From Cupriavidus yeoncheonensis (GTDB lineage Bacteria; Pseudomonadota; Gammaproteobacteria; Burkholderiales; Burkholderiaceae): a stretch of 64,000 nucleotides of DNA. The stretch lies in NCBI RefSeq assembly GCF_905397275.1, contig NZ_CAJPUY010000005.1, forward strand, positions 124,001 to 188,000. The letters run 5' to 3'. Positions 27,088 to 37,177 of the stretch are shown in pieces. A program made the position numbers and the translations under genes. The notes below the pieces were generated by a model. It was not told where the DNA came from, ran no database searches, and saw only the letters and a list, made by a program, of their open reading frames with translations. The number at the start of each line of letters is the position of its first letter. The first letter of the stretch is position 1.

Positions 27088-30000
27088 ATGTCCAAGTTTT
27101 CTGATCGCGGCACCGGCCCGGCCGGGGCGCGCTTCGATACCGTGCTGATCGCCAATCGTGGTGCGATCGCCTGTCGCATCATCCGCACGCTGCGGCAACT
27201 CGGCCTGCGTTCGGTGGCGGTTTACTCGGAGGCCGATGCCGAATCCGCCCACGTGGCGCTGGCGGATGCCGCCGTCTGCATCGGCCCGGCGCCCGCATCG
27301 CAGAGCTACCTCGACGGCGCCCGCATCCTGGAAGCCGCGCGCGAAACCGGCGCGGGTGCCATCCATCCGGGCTACGGCTTCCTGTCGGAGAATCCCGGCT
27401 TCGCACGGGACTGCGAGGCGGCCGGCATTGCCTTCATCGGGCCGACGCCGGGGCAGATGCAGGCCTTCGGCCTCAAGCACACCGCGCGCGCGCTGGCCGA
27501 GCAGCATGCCGTGCCATTGCTGCCGGGCAGCGGCCTGCTCGACGGACTGGCCCATGCGCTGGCCGAGGCGGCGCGCATCGGCTACCCGGTCATGCTCAAG
27601 AGCAGCGCGGGCGGTGGCGGCATTGGCATGCGGCTGGTGCGCAGCGAAGCGGAGCTGGTGCCGGCCGTCGAGGCGGTAGAGCGCCTGGCGCGTGCCAACT
27701 TCAAGGATGCCGGCCTGTTCCTGGAGAAGTTCGTGGAGCGCGCCCGCCATATCGAGGTGCAGTTGTTCGGCGATGGGCAAGGCAACGTGATTGCGCTGGG
27801 CGAGCGCGATTGTTCCGCGCAGCGCCGCAACCAGAAAGTGGTCGAGGAAACCCCGGCGCCAGGTCTTGACGCTGTGACACGCAGCGCGCTGACCGACGCC
27901 GCCGTGCGTCTCGGCCGCGCCGTCCGCTACCGCTCCGCCGGCACGGTGGAGTTCGTGCTCGATGCCGACACCGGCGCGTTCTACTTCCTGGAGGTCAACA
28001 CGCGGCTGCAGGTGGAGCATGGCGTGACCGAACAGGTCACCGGCGTCGACCTGGTTGCATGGATGGTGAAGCTCGCACGCGGTGACAGGTTTGCGTTGCA
28101 CGCGCCGGCGCCGCGCGGGGCTTCGATCCAGGTGCGCCTCTATGCCGAAGATCCGGCGCGCAACTTCCAGCCCAGCGCCGGCCTGCTGACCGAAGTCGCG
28201 TTTCCTGGCGATACTCCTGGCGATATCCGCGTGGAAAGCTGGGTGAGCGCAGGCACCGAGGTGCCTGCTCACTACGACCCGATGCTGGCCAAGCTGATCG
28301 TCACCGGCACGGACCGGGCCGATGCCGTGCGCCGCTTGCAGCAGGCACTGGCTGGTTCGCGCGTGGGCGGCATCGAGACCAACCTGCGATACCTGCGTAC
28401 CGTGGCCGCCAGCGAGGATTTCGTCGCCGGGCGCATCGTCACGCGTTCGCTGGGCGACCTGCGCTACCAGCCAAATGCCGTCGAGGTGCTCGAAGCCGGC
28501 GTGCAGACCACGGTGCAGGACTGGCCCGGCCGTGTGGGCTACTGGGACGTGGGCGTGCCGCCATCCGGCCCGATGGATGACCTTTCCCTGCGCATTGCCA
28601 ACCGGCTGGTCGGCAATGCGCAAGGTGCCGCCGGCCTGGAGTGCACCCTGGGCGGCCCGACCCTGCGCTTCTGGCATGACGCGGTCATCGCCGTATGCGG
28701 CGCGCCCTTGCCGGTCACGCTGGACGACAGGCCATTGGCGCCGTGGGTCGCACATCGCGTGCGGGCGGGCAGCACGCTTGCCATCGGTGCCGGGCCGGCT
28801 CAGGGAAGCCGTGCCTATCTGGCGGTCCGCGGCGGCTTCGATGTGCCACGCTACCTTGGCAGCCGTTCCACCTTTACGCTGGGGCAGTTCGGCGGACACG
28901 GCGGCCGCACCTTGCGCGTGGCGGACGTGTTGCATATCGGCGATGACACGGCGACGGAGCCCGCGTCATTGCCCGAGTCGGCCGTACCGTCGTTTCCAAC
29001 GCCGGGCGAAGCCTGGGAGATCAGCGTACTGTACGGCCCGCACGGCGCACCGGACTTTTTCACCGAAGCGGATATCGACAGCTTCTTCGCAGCGGAATGG
29101 GAAGTTCACTACAACTCCAGCCGCACCGGCGTGCGCCTGATCGGCCCGAAGCCGCAATGGGCGCGGCCCGATGGCGGCGAGGCCGGGCTGCATCCGTCGA
29201 ACATTCATGACAACGCCTATGCCATCGGTGCGATCGACTTCACCGGCGATATGCCTGTGATCCTCGGCCCCGACGGGCCCAGCCTCGGTGGCTTCGTCTG
29301 CCCGGCGGTGGTGGCCGCGGCCGAACGATGGAAGCTGGGCCAGCTCCGGCCGGGCGCGCGGGTGCGCTTTCGCCGCATCGGGCAGGACGAGGCGGGGCGC
29401 CTGCGCTGCGCGCAGGACGCGCTAGCAGCCACGCTTGCCGCGCAGCCGCCGGTACCGGCGGCCGCTTCGGCGGAGTCGCCGGTGGTGTTCTCCAGGGCGG
29501 GCGCCGCCGGCCGGCCCGGGCTGGTGATGCGGCAGGCCGGCGACCGTTACCTGCTGGTCGAACTGGGCGATGCGCAGCTCGATATCGGCCTGCGCATGCG
29601 CATCCATGCGCTGCACGCCGCCCTGCAGTCGCGCAGGCTGGCGGGCATCGTCGACCTGACGCCGGGTATCCGCTCGCTGCAGTTGCATTTCGATCCATCG
29701 CAGCTCGACCGCCGCGCACTGGTTGAGGCGATCGTGCAGGCCGACGACGCCCTGGGGGACACGGACGGCCTCTCGGTGCCCTCCCGGACCGTGTGGTTGC
29801 CGCTCTCCTGGGATGACAGCGCCACGCGCCTCGCCATCGACAAATACATGCAGTCGGTGCGTCCCGATGCGCCTTGGTGCCCCAGCAATATCGAGTTCAT
29901 TCGTCGCATCAACGGGCTGGCATCGGTCGAAGAGGTTCGGGACATCGTGTTCGCAGCCAGCTATCTGGTAATGGGACTGGGCGATGTCTACCTGGGCGCG

Positions 30001-30792
30001 CCCGTGGCCACTCCGCTCGACCCACGCCACCGGCTGGTGACCACCAAGTACAACCCGGCGCGCACCTGGACGCCCGAGAACGCGGTGGGCATCGGTGGCG
30101 CGTATATGTGCGTGTACGGCATGGAAGGCCCCGGGGGCTACCAGTTTGTCGGCCGCACGCTGCAAATGTGGAACCGCTGGCGCGATGCAGACAGCGGCGC
30201 ACCGGCCTTCGAGGCCGGCAAGCCCTGGCTGCTGCGCTGCTTCGACAAGATTCGCTTCTATCCCGTCAGCGAGGCCGAGCTGGCGCAGATCCGCAAGGAT
30301 TTCCCGGCGGGCCGCTACCCGCTGCGCATCGAGGCTGGCAGCTTCGCCATGCGCGACTACCAGGCCATGCTGGATGAGAGCACCGTGGATATCGCAGCCT
30401 TCCGCGCGCGACAGCAAGCCGCCTTTGCCGCCGAGCGGGAACGCTGGCGCGAGCTGGGCCATGCCGAGCATATGGAAGAGAACGCCGGCGCGATGGCGCC
30501 GGCCGACGATGCCGGCACGCGCCCCGAGGGCGCGCGCGCGGTCTGCAGTGCGGTGCCCGGCAGTGTCTGGAAGCTGCTGGTGGAGGCGGGAAGCCACGTG
30601 AAAGCAGGCGACACGCTGGTCGTGGTGGAGTCCATGAAGATGGAATTTGCCGTGACCGCGCCTTGCGCCGGCACGGTATGGCGCGTTGGCTGTGCCGAAG
30701 GCGCACCGGTCGGAGCGGGGCAGGAGGTGGTGGTGATCGTGCCGGAGGCGGCGCAGGATCGCGAGGTGCCGGAAATCGAGGTGGCAGCATGA
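27088..30792 (+). CDS. Biotin-dependent guanidine carboxylase (urea carboxylase family)
   Basis: A 1234-residue cytosolic enzyme. Residues about 15-460 are a biotin carboxylase ([33 protein letters not shown] loop, [16 protein letters not shown]). About 470-1080 are the KipI/KipA-like carboxyltransferase domains ([34 protein letters not shown]). The end is a biotinyl domain with biotinylated Lys1184 in VESMKMEF. In this riboswitch-controlled, CgdAB-linked context it should carboxylate guanidine with bicarbonate and ATP; plain urea is the older assignment. It ends in an ATGA overlap with atzF. Confidence 0.88.
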   Translation: MSKFSDRGTGPAGARFDTVLIANRGAIACRIIRTLRQLGLRSVAVYSEADAESAHVALADAAVCIGPAPASQSYLDGARILEAARETGAGAIHPGYGFLSENPGFARDCEAAGIAFIGPTPGQMQAFGLKHTARALAEQHAVPLLPGSGLLDGLAHALAEAARIGYPVMLKSSAGGGGIGMRLVRSEAELVPAVEAVERLARANFKDAGLFLEKFVERARHIEVQLFGDGQGNVIALGERDCSAQRRNQKVVEETPAPGLDAVTRSALTDAAVRLGRAVRYRSAGTVEFVLDADTGAFYFLEVNTRLQVEHGVTEQVTGVDLVAWMVKLARGDRFALHAPAPRGASIQVRLYAEDPARNFQPSAGLLTEVAFPGDTPGDIRVESWVSAGTEVPAHYDPMLAKLIVTGTDRADAVRRLQQALAGSRVGGIETNLRYLRTVAASEDFVAGRIVTRSLGDLRYQPNAVEVLEAGVQTTVQDWPGRVGYWDVGVPPSGPMDDLSLRIANRLVGNAQGAAGLECTLGGPTLRFWHDAVIAVCGAPLPVTLDDRPLAPWVAHRVRAGSTLAIGAGPAQGSRAYLAVRGGFDVPRYLGSRSTFTLGQFGGHGGRTLRVADVLHIGDDTATEPASLPESAVPSFPTPGEAWEISVLYGPHGAPDFFTEADIDSFFAAEWEVHYNSSRTGVRLIGPKPQWARPDGGEAGLHPSNIHDNAYAIGAIDFTGDMPVILGPDGPSLGGFVCPAVVAAAERWKLGQLRPGARVRFRRIGQDEAGRLRCAQDALAATLAAQPPVPAAASAESPVVFSRAGAAGRPGLVMRQAGDRYLLVELGDAQLDIGLRMRIHALHAALQSRRLAGIVDLTPGIRSLQLHFDPSQLDRRALVEAIVQADDALGDTDGLSVPSRTVWLPLSWDDSATRLAIDKYMQSVRPDAPWCPSNIEFIRRINGLASVEEVRDIVFAASYLVMGLGDVYLGAPVATPLDPRHRLVTTKYNPARTWTPENAVGIGGAYMCVYGMEGPGGYQFVGRTLQMWNRWRDADSGAPAFEAGKPWLLRCFDKIRFYPVSEAELAQIRKDFPAGRYPLRIEAGSFAMRDYQAMLDESTVDIAAFRARQQAAFAAERERWRELGHAEHMEENAGAMAPADDAGTRPEGARAVCSAVPGSVWKLLVEAGSHVKAGDTLVVVESMKMEFAVTAPCAGTVWRVGCAEGAPVGAGQEVVVIVPEAAQDREVPEIEVAA

Positions 30793-32624
30793 CCGACCAT
30801 TCCACTGCCATGCCGTTTTCCCTGGATATTGCCTCCCTGCAGGCGGACTATCGCCATGGCAGGCGTACGCCCGTCGATGTCGTGGAGGCCGTGATTGCTG
30901 CCACCGCGGACGATCCGCACCGTGCCTGGATCCATCGGCTCGATGCGCAGGCCTTGCGCCGGCGTGCCCGGGAACTCCTGGCGTGCAATCCGTCGGACCT
31001 GCCGCTCTATGGCATCCCGTTCGCCATCAAGGACAACATCGACCTGGCGGGCTGTCCTACCACGGCGGCCTGCCCGGCCTATGCCTATACGCCGCAACAC
31101 AGCGCCTTTGTGGTGCAGCGGCTGCTCGACGCGGGCGCCATCGCCATCGGCAAGACCAACCTCGACCAGTTCGCCACCGGGCTGAACGGCACGCGCTCGC
31201 CGTATGGCGCCTGCCGCAATGCCTTCGACGCGGCGCATGTATCCGGCGGCTCCAGTTCGGGTTCGGCCGTTGCCGTGGCGCTGGGGCACGTGAGCTTCGC
31301 GCTGGGGACCGACACGGCGGGCTCGGGACGCGTCCCGGCCGCGTTCAATCACCTTGTGGGCCTCAAGCCCACCTGCGGCGTGTTGTCCGCAACGGGCGTG
31401 GTGCCGGCCTGCCGCTCGCTGGACACGGTGTCGATCTTTGCGCTGACCGCCAACGATGCGCACCGCGTGTTTGCGGCGGCGCGGGGCTACGATGGCGCAG
31501 ATGCCTTCTCGCGCCACGCCTTGCCGCACGGCTTCGACTTTGGCGGCGCTGCCACGTTCCGCCTGGGGGTACCGGTGCCAGCTCAGCTGGGGCAGCTGGG
31601 GCCCGGCTACGCCGATGCCTGGGCACGGTCGCTGGCCCACGCCCGTGGGCTGGGGGCGGAGTTGATCGAAATCGATATCGCCCCTTTCCTGGAAGCCGCG
31701 CGCCTGCTCTACGATGGCCCATGGGTGGCCGAGCGCTATCAGGCCATCCGCGCCTTCATCGACGCGCAGCCAGAAGCGGTGTTCCCGGTCACGCGCCAGA
31801 TCACGCTTGGCGGCGCCGTGCCAAGCGCCGCCGATGCCTTTGCCGCCAGCTATCGCCTGCGCGAATTGCGCCGTGTGTGTGACGCCGTGTGGGACCAGGT
31901 CGACGGGTTCATGCTGCCGACGGCGCCGCAGCATCCCACCGTCGACGACATGCTGGCCGAACCGGTCCGGTTGAACGGTGATCTGGGCCGCTTCACCAAT
32001 TTCATGAACCTGCTCGACTACGCCGGCATTGCGGTGCCGGCTGGCTTCACGGAAGCCGGGCTGCCGTTTGGCGTGACGGTGGTGGCTCCCGCGCATCAGG
32101 ATGTGCCCTTGCTGCGGCTGGCGACGCGCTGGCAACAGGCGCTGCGTGGGCGCGCCGCCACCCTGGGCGCGACCGGCCGCTCGTTGCCGGACGATGCCGC
32201 GCCGCTTGCCGCGATCCGCTCCGGGCAGGTCCGCGTCGCGGTTTGTGGTGCGCACCTGCAAGGCCAGCCGCTGCACCATCAGCTGACCGAGCGTGGTGCC
32301 CGGCTGGTGGCGCGCACCCGTACGGCGCCCTGTTACCGGCTCCATGCCTTGCCAGGCGACGGCCCGCAGCGCCCGGGACTGGTGCGCGTGGACGACGGCG
32401 GCGCAGCCATCGAAGTGGAGGTGTGGGAACTGCCGGAGGCCAGCTTTGGCAGCTTTGTGGCGGGCATTCCCGCCCCGCTGGGAATTGGCCGCACGCAACT
32501 GGCCGACGGTGCCAGTGTCCCGGGGTTCATCTGCGAGCCCGCGGGGTTGGCAGGGGCCGAAGACATCACCGCCTACGGCGGATGGCGGGCCTGGCTGGCA
32601 CGGGAGGGCGCCGGGCAACCGTAG
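30789..32624 (+). CDS. atzF: Allophanate hydrolase
   Basis: Cytosolic amidase-signature enzyme of 611 residues that splits allophanate into two ammonia and carbon dioxide. Lys81 (AIKDNID), Ser155 (SGGSSSGSA) and Ser179 (DTAGSGRVP) form the Ser-cisSer-Lys triad; their spacing of 74 and 24 equals that of known AtzF. A C-terminal domain (about 470-611) carries the second, decarboxylating part typical of the long form. The start overlaps the carboxylase stop by four bases, so translation is coupled. It closes the guanidine operon and is followed by a hairpin shared with the convergent porin gene. Confidence 0.93.
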   Translation: MTDHSTAMPFSLDIASLQADYRHGRRTPVDVVEAVIAATADDPHRAWIHRLDAQALRRRARELLACNPSDLPLYGIPFAIKDNIDLAGCPTTAACPAYAYTPQHSAFVVQRLLDAGAIAIGKTNLDQFATGLNGTRSPYGACRNAFDAAHVSGGSSSGSAVAVALGHVSFALGTDTAGSGRVPAAFNHLVGLKPTCGVLSATGVVPACRSLDTVSIFALTANDAHRVFAAARGYDGADAFSRHALPHGFDFGGAATFRLGVPVPAQLGQLGPGYADAWARSLAHARGLGAELIEIDIAPFLEAARLLYDGPWVAERYQAIRAFIDAQPEAVFPVTRQITLGGAVPSAADAFAASYRLRELRRVCDAVWDQVDGFMLPTAPQHPTVDDMLAEPVRLNGDLGRFTNFMNLLDYAGIAVPAGFTEAGLPFGVTVVAPAHQDVPLLRLATRWQQALRGRAATLGATGRSLPDDAAPLAAIRSGQVRVAVCGAHLQGQPLHHQLTERGARLVARTRTAPCYRLHALPGDGPQRPGLVRVDDGGAAIEVEVWELPEASFGSFVAGIPAPLGIGRTQLADGASVPGFICEPAGLAGAEDITAYGGWRAWLAREGAGQP

Positions 32625-32657
32625 CGCCGGGTCGTCCGGCCAAGACGGGCGCCGGCC

Positions 32658-32691
32658 GGGAACCTCGCCGCATCGGTACACGGCGGTTCCC
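32658..32691. terminator. Hairpin between convergent atzF and TorF-type gene
   Basis: GGGAACC with GCCG pairs with CGGC and GGTTCCC across an 11-base loop, leaving a two-base bulge. It lies in the 142 bases between the two convergent genes and could serve both directions. No T tract was seen. Confidence 0.4.
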
Positions 32692-32766
32692 TGCTGGCCA
32701 GCCCGGGGCGGGGGCAGCCTGCATCGGGAACCCCCGGTCCGGTTGCGATTTCCCTGGCTCGGCGGA

Positions 32767-33723
32767 TCAGAACCCGATCGTCGCGGATGCCAGGAACTGG
32801 TTCTTCTGGCTGACGCCGAAGCGGTTCTTGCCGCCGAGGATCCACTGGATTCCCACGCTTGCCGGCGTGCCGGGAATGGGTGCGTTCAACGCCAGCGTCA
32901 GGTGCCTGAACGCCTTGCCGACCGGCGCATTGCCCGCAAAGCAGCCGTTCACCACGAAGGCCGCGCCCGGGCCACAGGCAGTGCCCGTCAGCGTGTCGGT
33001 GGTGCCGAGATACTTGCCTTCCTTGCGATAGGTGTAGGCGCCCGCGGTGGCGCTGAATGTCATGCCGTAGGGCAGGGGCTGGGTGTAGACCAGCGTCCAG
33101 TACGTATCGCCCTTGTTGCCCCACACCACGTCGTTGAGCAGGGTTTGCGCGTTGAGGCTGACCGGACCGTAGGAGAGGCCCGCCTTGGTCTCCAATGCAT
33201 TGGCGTGTTCGCCGTTGATGTAGTAGTAGGCGGTCATGCCCACGGTATAGCCGAGTTCGCCCGCCAGCTTGCCGCTGTAGGCGCCGTAGAAGTCGTTCTC
33301 CACGGAGCGGCTGCTCTGGAAATCGGTGATGCTGCGATCGCTGTAGGAACGACCGAGCTGGCGGTACGAATAGTTGATCATGGATGCCCAGTAACCAAGG
33401 CTCCAGCCGCTTTCATGGGCCAGGTCCAGGCCCCATTGCAGGGCTGGCCGCGAGGACTCGGGCGCGTCCGCCCCGGCATTGCCAAGCGGGGCGCCGTTGC
33501 CATAGGTGGTGGTGGCGCCGCGCAGGACATAGCGCGATACCAGGTCGAGGTGGCCAGTGAACGTATAGGGGGCTGCAGCGGCTTTCGGGTCGGCGGTGTC
33601 GGCGGCTGGCGCGGGCGCGGCGTCTTGCGCATGAACGATGCCTGCGCAGTGGGCTGAGGCAAGCAGGGCCAGGCCGGCGCAAAGGCTTCGGGCGGGATGA
33701 CGGTGGTCGGGGATTCCCGGCAT
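32767..33723 (-). CDS. TorF-family putative outer-membrane porin under guanidine riboswitch control
   Basis: A 318-residue protein with a signal peptide to about residue 32 (HCAGIVHAQ), a short Ala/Pro linker and an aromatic, strand-rich body that ends in Phe (FLASATIGF), as outer-membrane barrels do. TGHLDLVSRYVLRGATTTYGNG is the family signature, and ALQWGLDLAHESGWSLGYWAS follows. Substrate is not known for the family. The ATG at 33723 has GGAG eight bases upstream; a GTG extension would start inside the sequestering hairpin. Its own guanidine-I riboswitch suggests guanidine passage through the outer membrane. Confidence 0.8.
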   Translation of the reverse strand: MPGIPDHRHPARSLCAGLALLASAHCAGIVHAQDAAPAPAADTADPKAAAAPYTFTGHLDLVSRYVLRGATTTYGNGAPLGNAGADAPESSRPALQWGLDLAHESGWSLGYWASMINYSYRQLGRSYSDRSITDFQSSRSVENDFYGAYSGKLAGELGYTVGMTAYYYINGEHANALETKAGLSYGPVSLNAQTLLNDVVWGNKGDTYWTLVYTQPLPYGMTFSATAGAYTYRKEGKYLGTTDTLTGTACGPGAAFVVNGCFAGNAPVGKAFRHLTLALNAPIPGTPASVGIQWILGGKNRFGVSQKNQFLASATIGF

Positions 33724-33725
33724 AG

Positions 33726-33763
33726 GGTGGCTCCAATCGGTGGACAATGGCAGGGAAGCCACC
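33726..33763 (-). promoter_or_regulatory. Shine-Dalgarno-sequestering hairpin downstream of riboswitch 2
   Basis: On the minus strand GGTGGCTTCC pairs with GGAGCCACC with a single bulge. The GGAG inside it is the ribosome site of the TorF-type gene. It is a stronger version of the arrangement at 22660-22701. Confidence 0.6.
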
Positions 33764-33770
33764 TCTCTGC

Positions 33771-33900
33771 GAAGTGAACCTCCCGGGCTTTTGTCCCGCC
33801 GTGGAGCCGCCGGCGCGCAAGGCGCCGGTGGCCGGTTGCTCTCGGACCAGTCATCGTGCTCCCGGCACGATCGGAACCCTAGCTACCCTTCGGTGAGCGA
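33771..33900 (-). ncRNA. Guanidine-I (ykkC) riboswitch, copy 2
   Basis: On the minus strand the blocks CTAGGGTTCCG (33882-33872), CTGGTCCGAGAG and CACGGCGGGACAAAAGCCC with CCCGGGAGG recur as in copy 1, with different stems between them (a perfect ATCGTGC/GCACGAT hairpin). Conserved blocks are nearly identical to copy 1 while the variable stems have diverged, as expected for an aptamer under selection. It lies 48 bases before the TorF-type gene. Confidence 0.9.
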
Positions 33901-33931
33901 CATGTGGTCGCCTCCCCGAGGACATGGATAC

Positions 33932-33946
33932 GCAAGTAGCATGCCA
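33932..33946 (-). promoter_or_regulatory. Sigma-54 promoter of the TorF-type gene
   Basis: On the minus strand TGGCATGCTACTTGC fits TGGCAY-N5-TTGC with correct spacing. Transcription would begin near 33920, about 20 bases before riboswitch 2, the same geometry as for copy 1. Confidence 0.65.
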
Positions 33947-33997
33947 CGAACCCGCGCCGTGAATGCGCCGGGAAGCGAGGAAACACGCAGCCAAGGG

Positions 33998-34016
33998 TGC
34001 ACCAATGCGGCGTGCA
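33998..34016 (-). promoter_or_regulatory. Possible NtrC-type site upstream of the TorF-type gene
   Basis: TGCACC at 33998 and GTGCA ending at 34016 form an inverted pair resembling the NtrC site, though two bases wider than consensus. It lies about 80-95 bases upstream of the predicted start. Confidence 0.3.
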
Positions 34017-34265
34017 GTACCGCCACCGCTGCACGTTGCTTGTGAGGCATCGCGGCAACGCGCTGGTTTCGGGAGGCTCTCTCAGATCATCCGCCCTCCG
34101 CTCCTGCTCACGACCAAGGATTTCGCGGATCTCATGCTGTCTTTGGTGCAGATGCCCTACCATTCCGTGTTGAGGATCACCGCTCGCGGTGCCAGAATTC
34201 CAGCATGGCGCGATCGCGTGACCGCAGAGAAGAACGGGCCGGTACGGACGACAGGCCGGGCGCAT

Positions 34266-35189
34266 ATGGACCCGCATATGGACCGAAAGCCGCTCAACGA
34301 GGCGCCGCATGGGTCGGTGATGTTCGCCGATCTCAGCGGCAGCACCAGGCTGTACGAGGTGGCCGGCAATGCGGCGGCCATGGCCGCGGTCGCGCGATGT
34401 CTCGGCGTCATGCGGTCCTGCTCCGAAGATGCCGGCGGGCGCATCGTCAAGACCATCGGCGACGAGATCATGGTGCTGTTCCCTGCGGCCGGGCGCGCGC
34501 TGCAGGCCGCGCTCGACATGCAGTCCGCGGTGTCCCAGCTGCCGCCGGTGTCCGGCGTTCCGATGTCGATGCATATCGGCTTTCACCACGGGCCGGTGCT
34601 GTCCGATGCATCGGGCGACGTGTTCGGCGATACCGTCAACCTCGCCGCGCGGCTGTGCAAGCTGGCGTCGCGCGGACAGATCATCACCAGCGCCGAGTCC
34701 GTGGAGCAGCTTCCCGAGTGGCTGCGCCAGACCACGCGCTACCTGTACCCGACACAGGTGCGCGGCCGCGAGCAGCCGGTCGAACTGTTCGAGGCGATCT
34801 GGCAGCAGGCCACCGACCTGACCCTGGTCGATACCGGAAGCCCGCGGACCGCCTGCTCGGTGTTTCTCACGCTGCGCTACCGGGCGGCGGTGGTGGAGAT
34901 GAATCTCGCCTCGGCGCCCGTCACCATCGGTCGTGACAGCGGCATGACGATCGTGGTGTCGGACCGGCGCGCCTCACGCTTCCAGGCCACCGTGGAGACG
35001 CGCGGTGGCCGCTATGTGCTGGTCGACCGGAGTTCGAACGGCACCCATGTCACCATCGACGGCGAAGAAAGTTTCATCCTGCGTCGCGACGACGCCATGC
35101 TGCGCAGTCACGGCTGGATCACGTTCGGCCAGGCGATGGACGACACCGAGGAGGGGGTGGAGTTCTTCGTGCGCGTCGATCGCGTGTGA
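34266..35189 (+). CDS. Class III nucleotide cyclase fused to an FHA domain
   Basis: A protein of about 307 residues. VMFADLSGSTRLYEV (metal Asp), KTIGDEIMVLF (substrate Lys and second metal Asp) and FGDTVNLAARLCKLA (Asn and Arg of the transition-state pair) show a complete class III cyclase core at about 15-160. About 220-300 is an FHA phosphopeptide-binding domain (VTIGRDSGMTIVVSDRRASR, DRSSNGTHV). It is probably soluble and makes cAMP in response to Ser/Thr phosphorylation; that link is inference. The start is uncertain: 34266 is chosen because residues before it do not look coding, but 34134 is also open. Confidence 0.78.
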   Translation: MDPHMDRKPLNEAPHGSVMFADLSGSTRLYEVAGNAAAMAAVARCLGVMRSCSEDAGGRIVKTIGDEIMVLFPAAGRALQAALDMQSAVSQLPPVSGVPMSMHIGFHHGPVLSDASGDVFGDTVNLAARLCKLASRGQIITSAESVEQLPEWLRQTTRYLYPTQVRGREQPVELFEAIWQQATDLTLVDTGSPRTACSVFLTLRYRAAVVEMNLASAPVTIGRDSGMTIVVSDRRASRFQATVETRGGRYVLVDRSSNGTHVTIDGEESFILRRDDAMLRSHGWITFGQAMDDTEEGVEFFVRVDRV

Positions 35190-35200
35190 CGGCTGGCGCA

Positions 35201-36394
35201 TCACCATTGCGCGGCGAAGCCTGCCCGGCAGGCCTGCACCATCTCCCGGGCCAGCGCCTGGCGCTGCGCCGGCTCGACAGCCATGGCTTGCGCCATGCCC
35301 GACGCAAGCGCGTCGACAGGCACCGCCGCCGGTGCGCCCGCAGTGCCCCAGGTGTCGCCGAAGGCCGCCTGCTTGCTTGCCGCAAGCGATTGCCCCGGAC
35401 GCAGCAGGCCCATGCGCGGCAGCGCCCACGCGCCGGCGACGATGCCGCCATGCAAGCTGCTGCCGGCAAAGCCGCGGCTTTGGGCGACCAGCGCGCAGAT
35501 GTCCCACGGGTCGAGCGAGCCGAACATGGCTACGTGCACACCGCCCATGCGCGTCGCCAGCCGCCGGTAGACGTCCAGGTCGTCATGCCAGGGTGCCGCG
35601 CCGGCCCGGAACAGCACGATGCCAAGATCTGCTTCGCGGGCCAGCTGTTCGAGCTGACGGGCAAGCGCCGCCAGCGTCGCGTCGTCGCCGAAGTCGGCGC
35701 TGCACTGCACGGCCAGGTAGCCGTGCGGAAATGCGGCCATGACGCCGGCCGGCTCGCCGCGCCTGGCATGCCGGTCGATGCGCGGCGCAAACAGCTCGGC
35801 CACCATCACGACCGGGTCCGGCTCGAGATGGCAGCTGACGCCCGCGGATTCCAGCATGGCGTGGGTGTGCCGGTCCCGCACGCCCACGCGCGTGGCGGCC
35901 CTCAGCTTGGCCACGACTTCGGCGCGCATGGCAGGGTCCAGCCGATCGAGGTCGATCCCCCCGACCGCGTGGTAGCTCACGTTCACGACGTTGGCAAACA
36001 GGCCATCGGGCAGCAGGTATGGGGCAAGGTCGCGCAGCCCGAGTTGCTCGCGTGCCCAGGCCGCGCGTGCGGCCGGCCCGGCATCGAGCCGCGCGACGAC
36101 GGCCGGCGCCTCGGTGGCCGGGAGCAGCATCACGGCAGCCTCCCATGCGCTGCAGGTCAGGATCTCGCCGCCGACATGGACGATGTCCACCGGCGTGTCG
36201 CCCAAGCGCGCGGCCAGCCGCGCCAGCGCCTGCACCTTGTGGCCGCCGCAGCCCGACAAGTCGCGCTGCGCCAGGCCACCATAGTGCAGCGCGCGCCCGG
36301 TCATGCCATGTGCCACCACATGCGCCAGCAACAGGTCGCCGAAGTTGTGGCGGTCGAACGCGCCGAAGAGGATGGCAGGGCGATCGCCTGACAC
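35201..36394 (-). CDS. Polysaccharide pyruvyl transferase family protein
   Basis: A 397-residue cytosolic protein with PF04230-like features: AILFGAFDRHNFGDLLLAHVV at the N-terminus, DIVHVGGEILTCSAW, VGVRDRHTHAMLESAGV and RGFAGSSLHGGIVAGAW near the C-terminus. The family puts ketal pyruvate on surface sugars (CsaB, WcaK and relatives). No glycan-synthesis genes are adjacent, so the acceptor is unknown and the role may differ. A GTG start at 36394 is used, with GGAG upstream. It is convergent with the cyclase gene. Confidence 0.72.
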   Translation of the reverse strand: MSGDRPAILFGAFDRHNFGDLLLAHVVAHGMTGRALHYGGLAQRDLSGCGGHKVQALARLAARLGDTPVDIVHVGGEILTCSAWEAAVMLLPATEAPAVVARLDAGPAARAAWAREQLGLRDLAPYLLPDGLFANVVNVSYHAVGGIDLDRLDPAMRAEVVAKLRAATRVGVRDRHTHAMLESAGVSCHLEPDPVVMVAELFAPRIDRHARRGEPAGVMAAFPHGYLAVQCSADFGDDATLAALARQLEQLAREADLGIVLFRAGAAPWHDDLDVYRRLATRMGGVHVAMFGSLDPWDICALVAQSRGFAGSSLHGGIVAGAWALPRMGLLRPGQSLAASKQAAFGDTWGTAGAPAAVPVDALASGMAQAMAVEPAQRQALAREMVQACRAGFAAQW

Positions 36395-36424
36395 CTGGTC
36401 TACTCCAGGTCCTGTCGGCGCCGT

Positions 36425-37147
36425 TCAGCCTGCCGCGGACACCTGGCCGCGCCGCCAGGCCGGAACGCAGACCGCGGCGAGCAACACGGTGGGCAGCAGC
36501 ATGCACCAGACCGAAAACCTGGCATAGCCGAGCGCACCGAGGATGGCACCCAGCGCGAAGGCGGCCAGGGCCGGCCCCATCTTGTGGAGCCGGCGCCGGA
36601 TCGCGTCCCGCTGGGGCCCGGATGTGCCCGGAAGGTCCACGAGGTCGACGACGATCTGCGTGGTGTTGCCCGTCATGATCGTGGTCGGTCCCAGATCCAG
36701 CAGGGAAGTCCGCGACAGCGCGTTCTGCATGCCCATGGCCATGACGGCCAGCATGCCGGCCACGATCGCCGCCGGTGCTGACGGGTCGGTGACTGGCGCC
36801 GCGTGCAGGCTGGCGGCCATGAACAGCGCCAGCAGCACGGCTTCCACCAGCAGCAGCGGGGCGACCGGGGAGCGTCGGGTCCTGGCGATGCGCACCTCTG
36901 CCAGCCGGGTTGCCGCGACGGCCAGCACGAAGGCCGGCAGTGCCAGCAGCTTGGCCAGCAGGCCCGGCGCGTTGCCCGCGACATCGACGCCGATCATGAT
37001 GAAGTTGCCCGTCACATGCGCCGTGAACAGGCCGAACAGCGAGATGAAGCCGACCACGTCCACATAGCCCGCGATAAAGGCCAGGATGCAGCCGGTCGCC
37101 GGCCCTGCTACGGGAGCGGCCGCGTCCGGCGGCTGGGCGGGGCTCAA
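36425..37147 (-). CDS. DUF1275 (YoaK-family) membrane protein
   Basis: An inner-membrane protein of 240 residues with six or seven hydrophobic helices. AFIAGYVDVVGFISLFGLFTAHVTGNFIMIG at the N-terminus and MGMQNALSRTSLLDLGPTTIMTGNTTQIVVDLV in the middle are hallmarks of the family. Function is unknown. The start is a TTG at 37147 with GGAG six bases upstream. It follows the porin gene by 30 bases and precedes the pyruvyl transferase by 30, so all may share a transcript. Confidence 0.82.
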   Translation of the reverse strand: MSPAQPPDAAAPVAGPATGCILAFIAGYVDVVGFISLFGLFTAHVTGNFIMIGVDVAGNAPGLLAKLLALPAFVLAVAATRLAEVRIARTRRSPVAPLLLVEAVLLALFMAASLHAAPVTDPSAPAAIVAGMLAVMAMGMQNALSRTSLLDLGPTTIMTGNTTQIVVDLVDLPGTSGPQRDAIRRRLHKMGPALAAFALGAILGALGYARFSVWCMLLPTVLLAAVCVPAWRRGQVSAAG

Positions 37148-37177
37148 GGCTGTCTCCGCGACGGCGCCAGGCGTCCG

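Noticed and set aside
33963..34265. Earlier start of the cyclase gene at 33963
   Set aside because: The stretch overlaps the control region of the TorF-type gene, has no ribosome site and its composition does not look coding.
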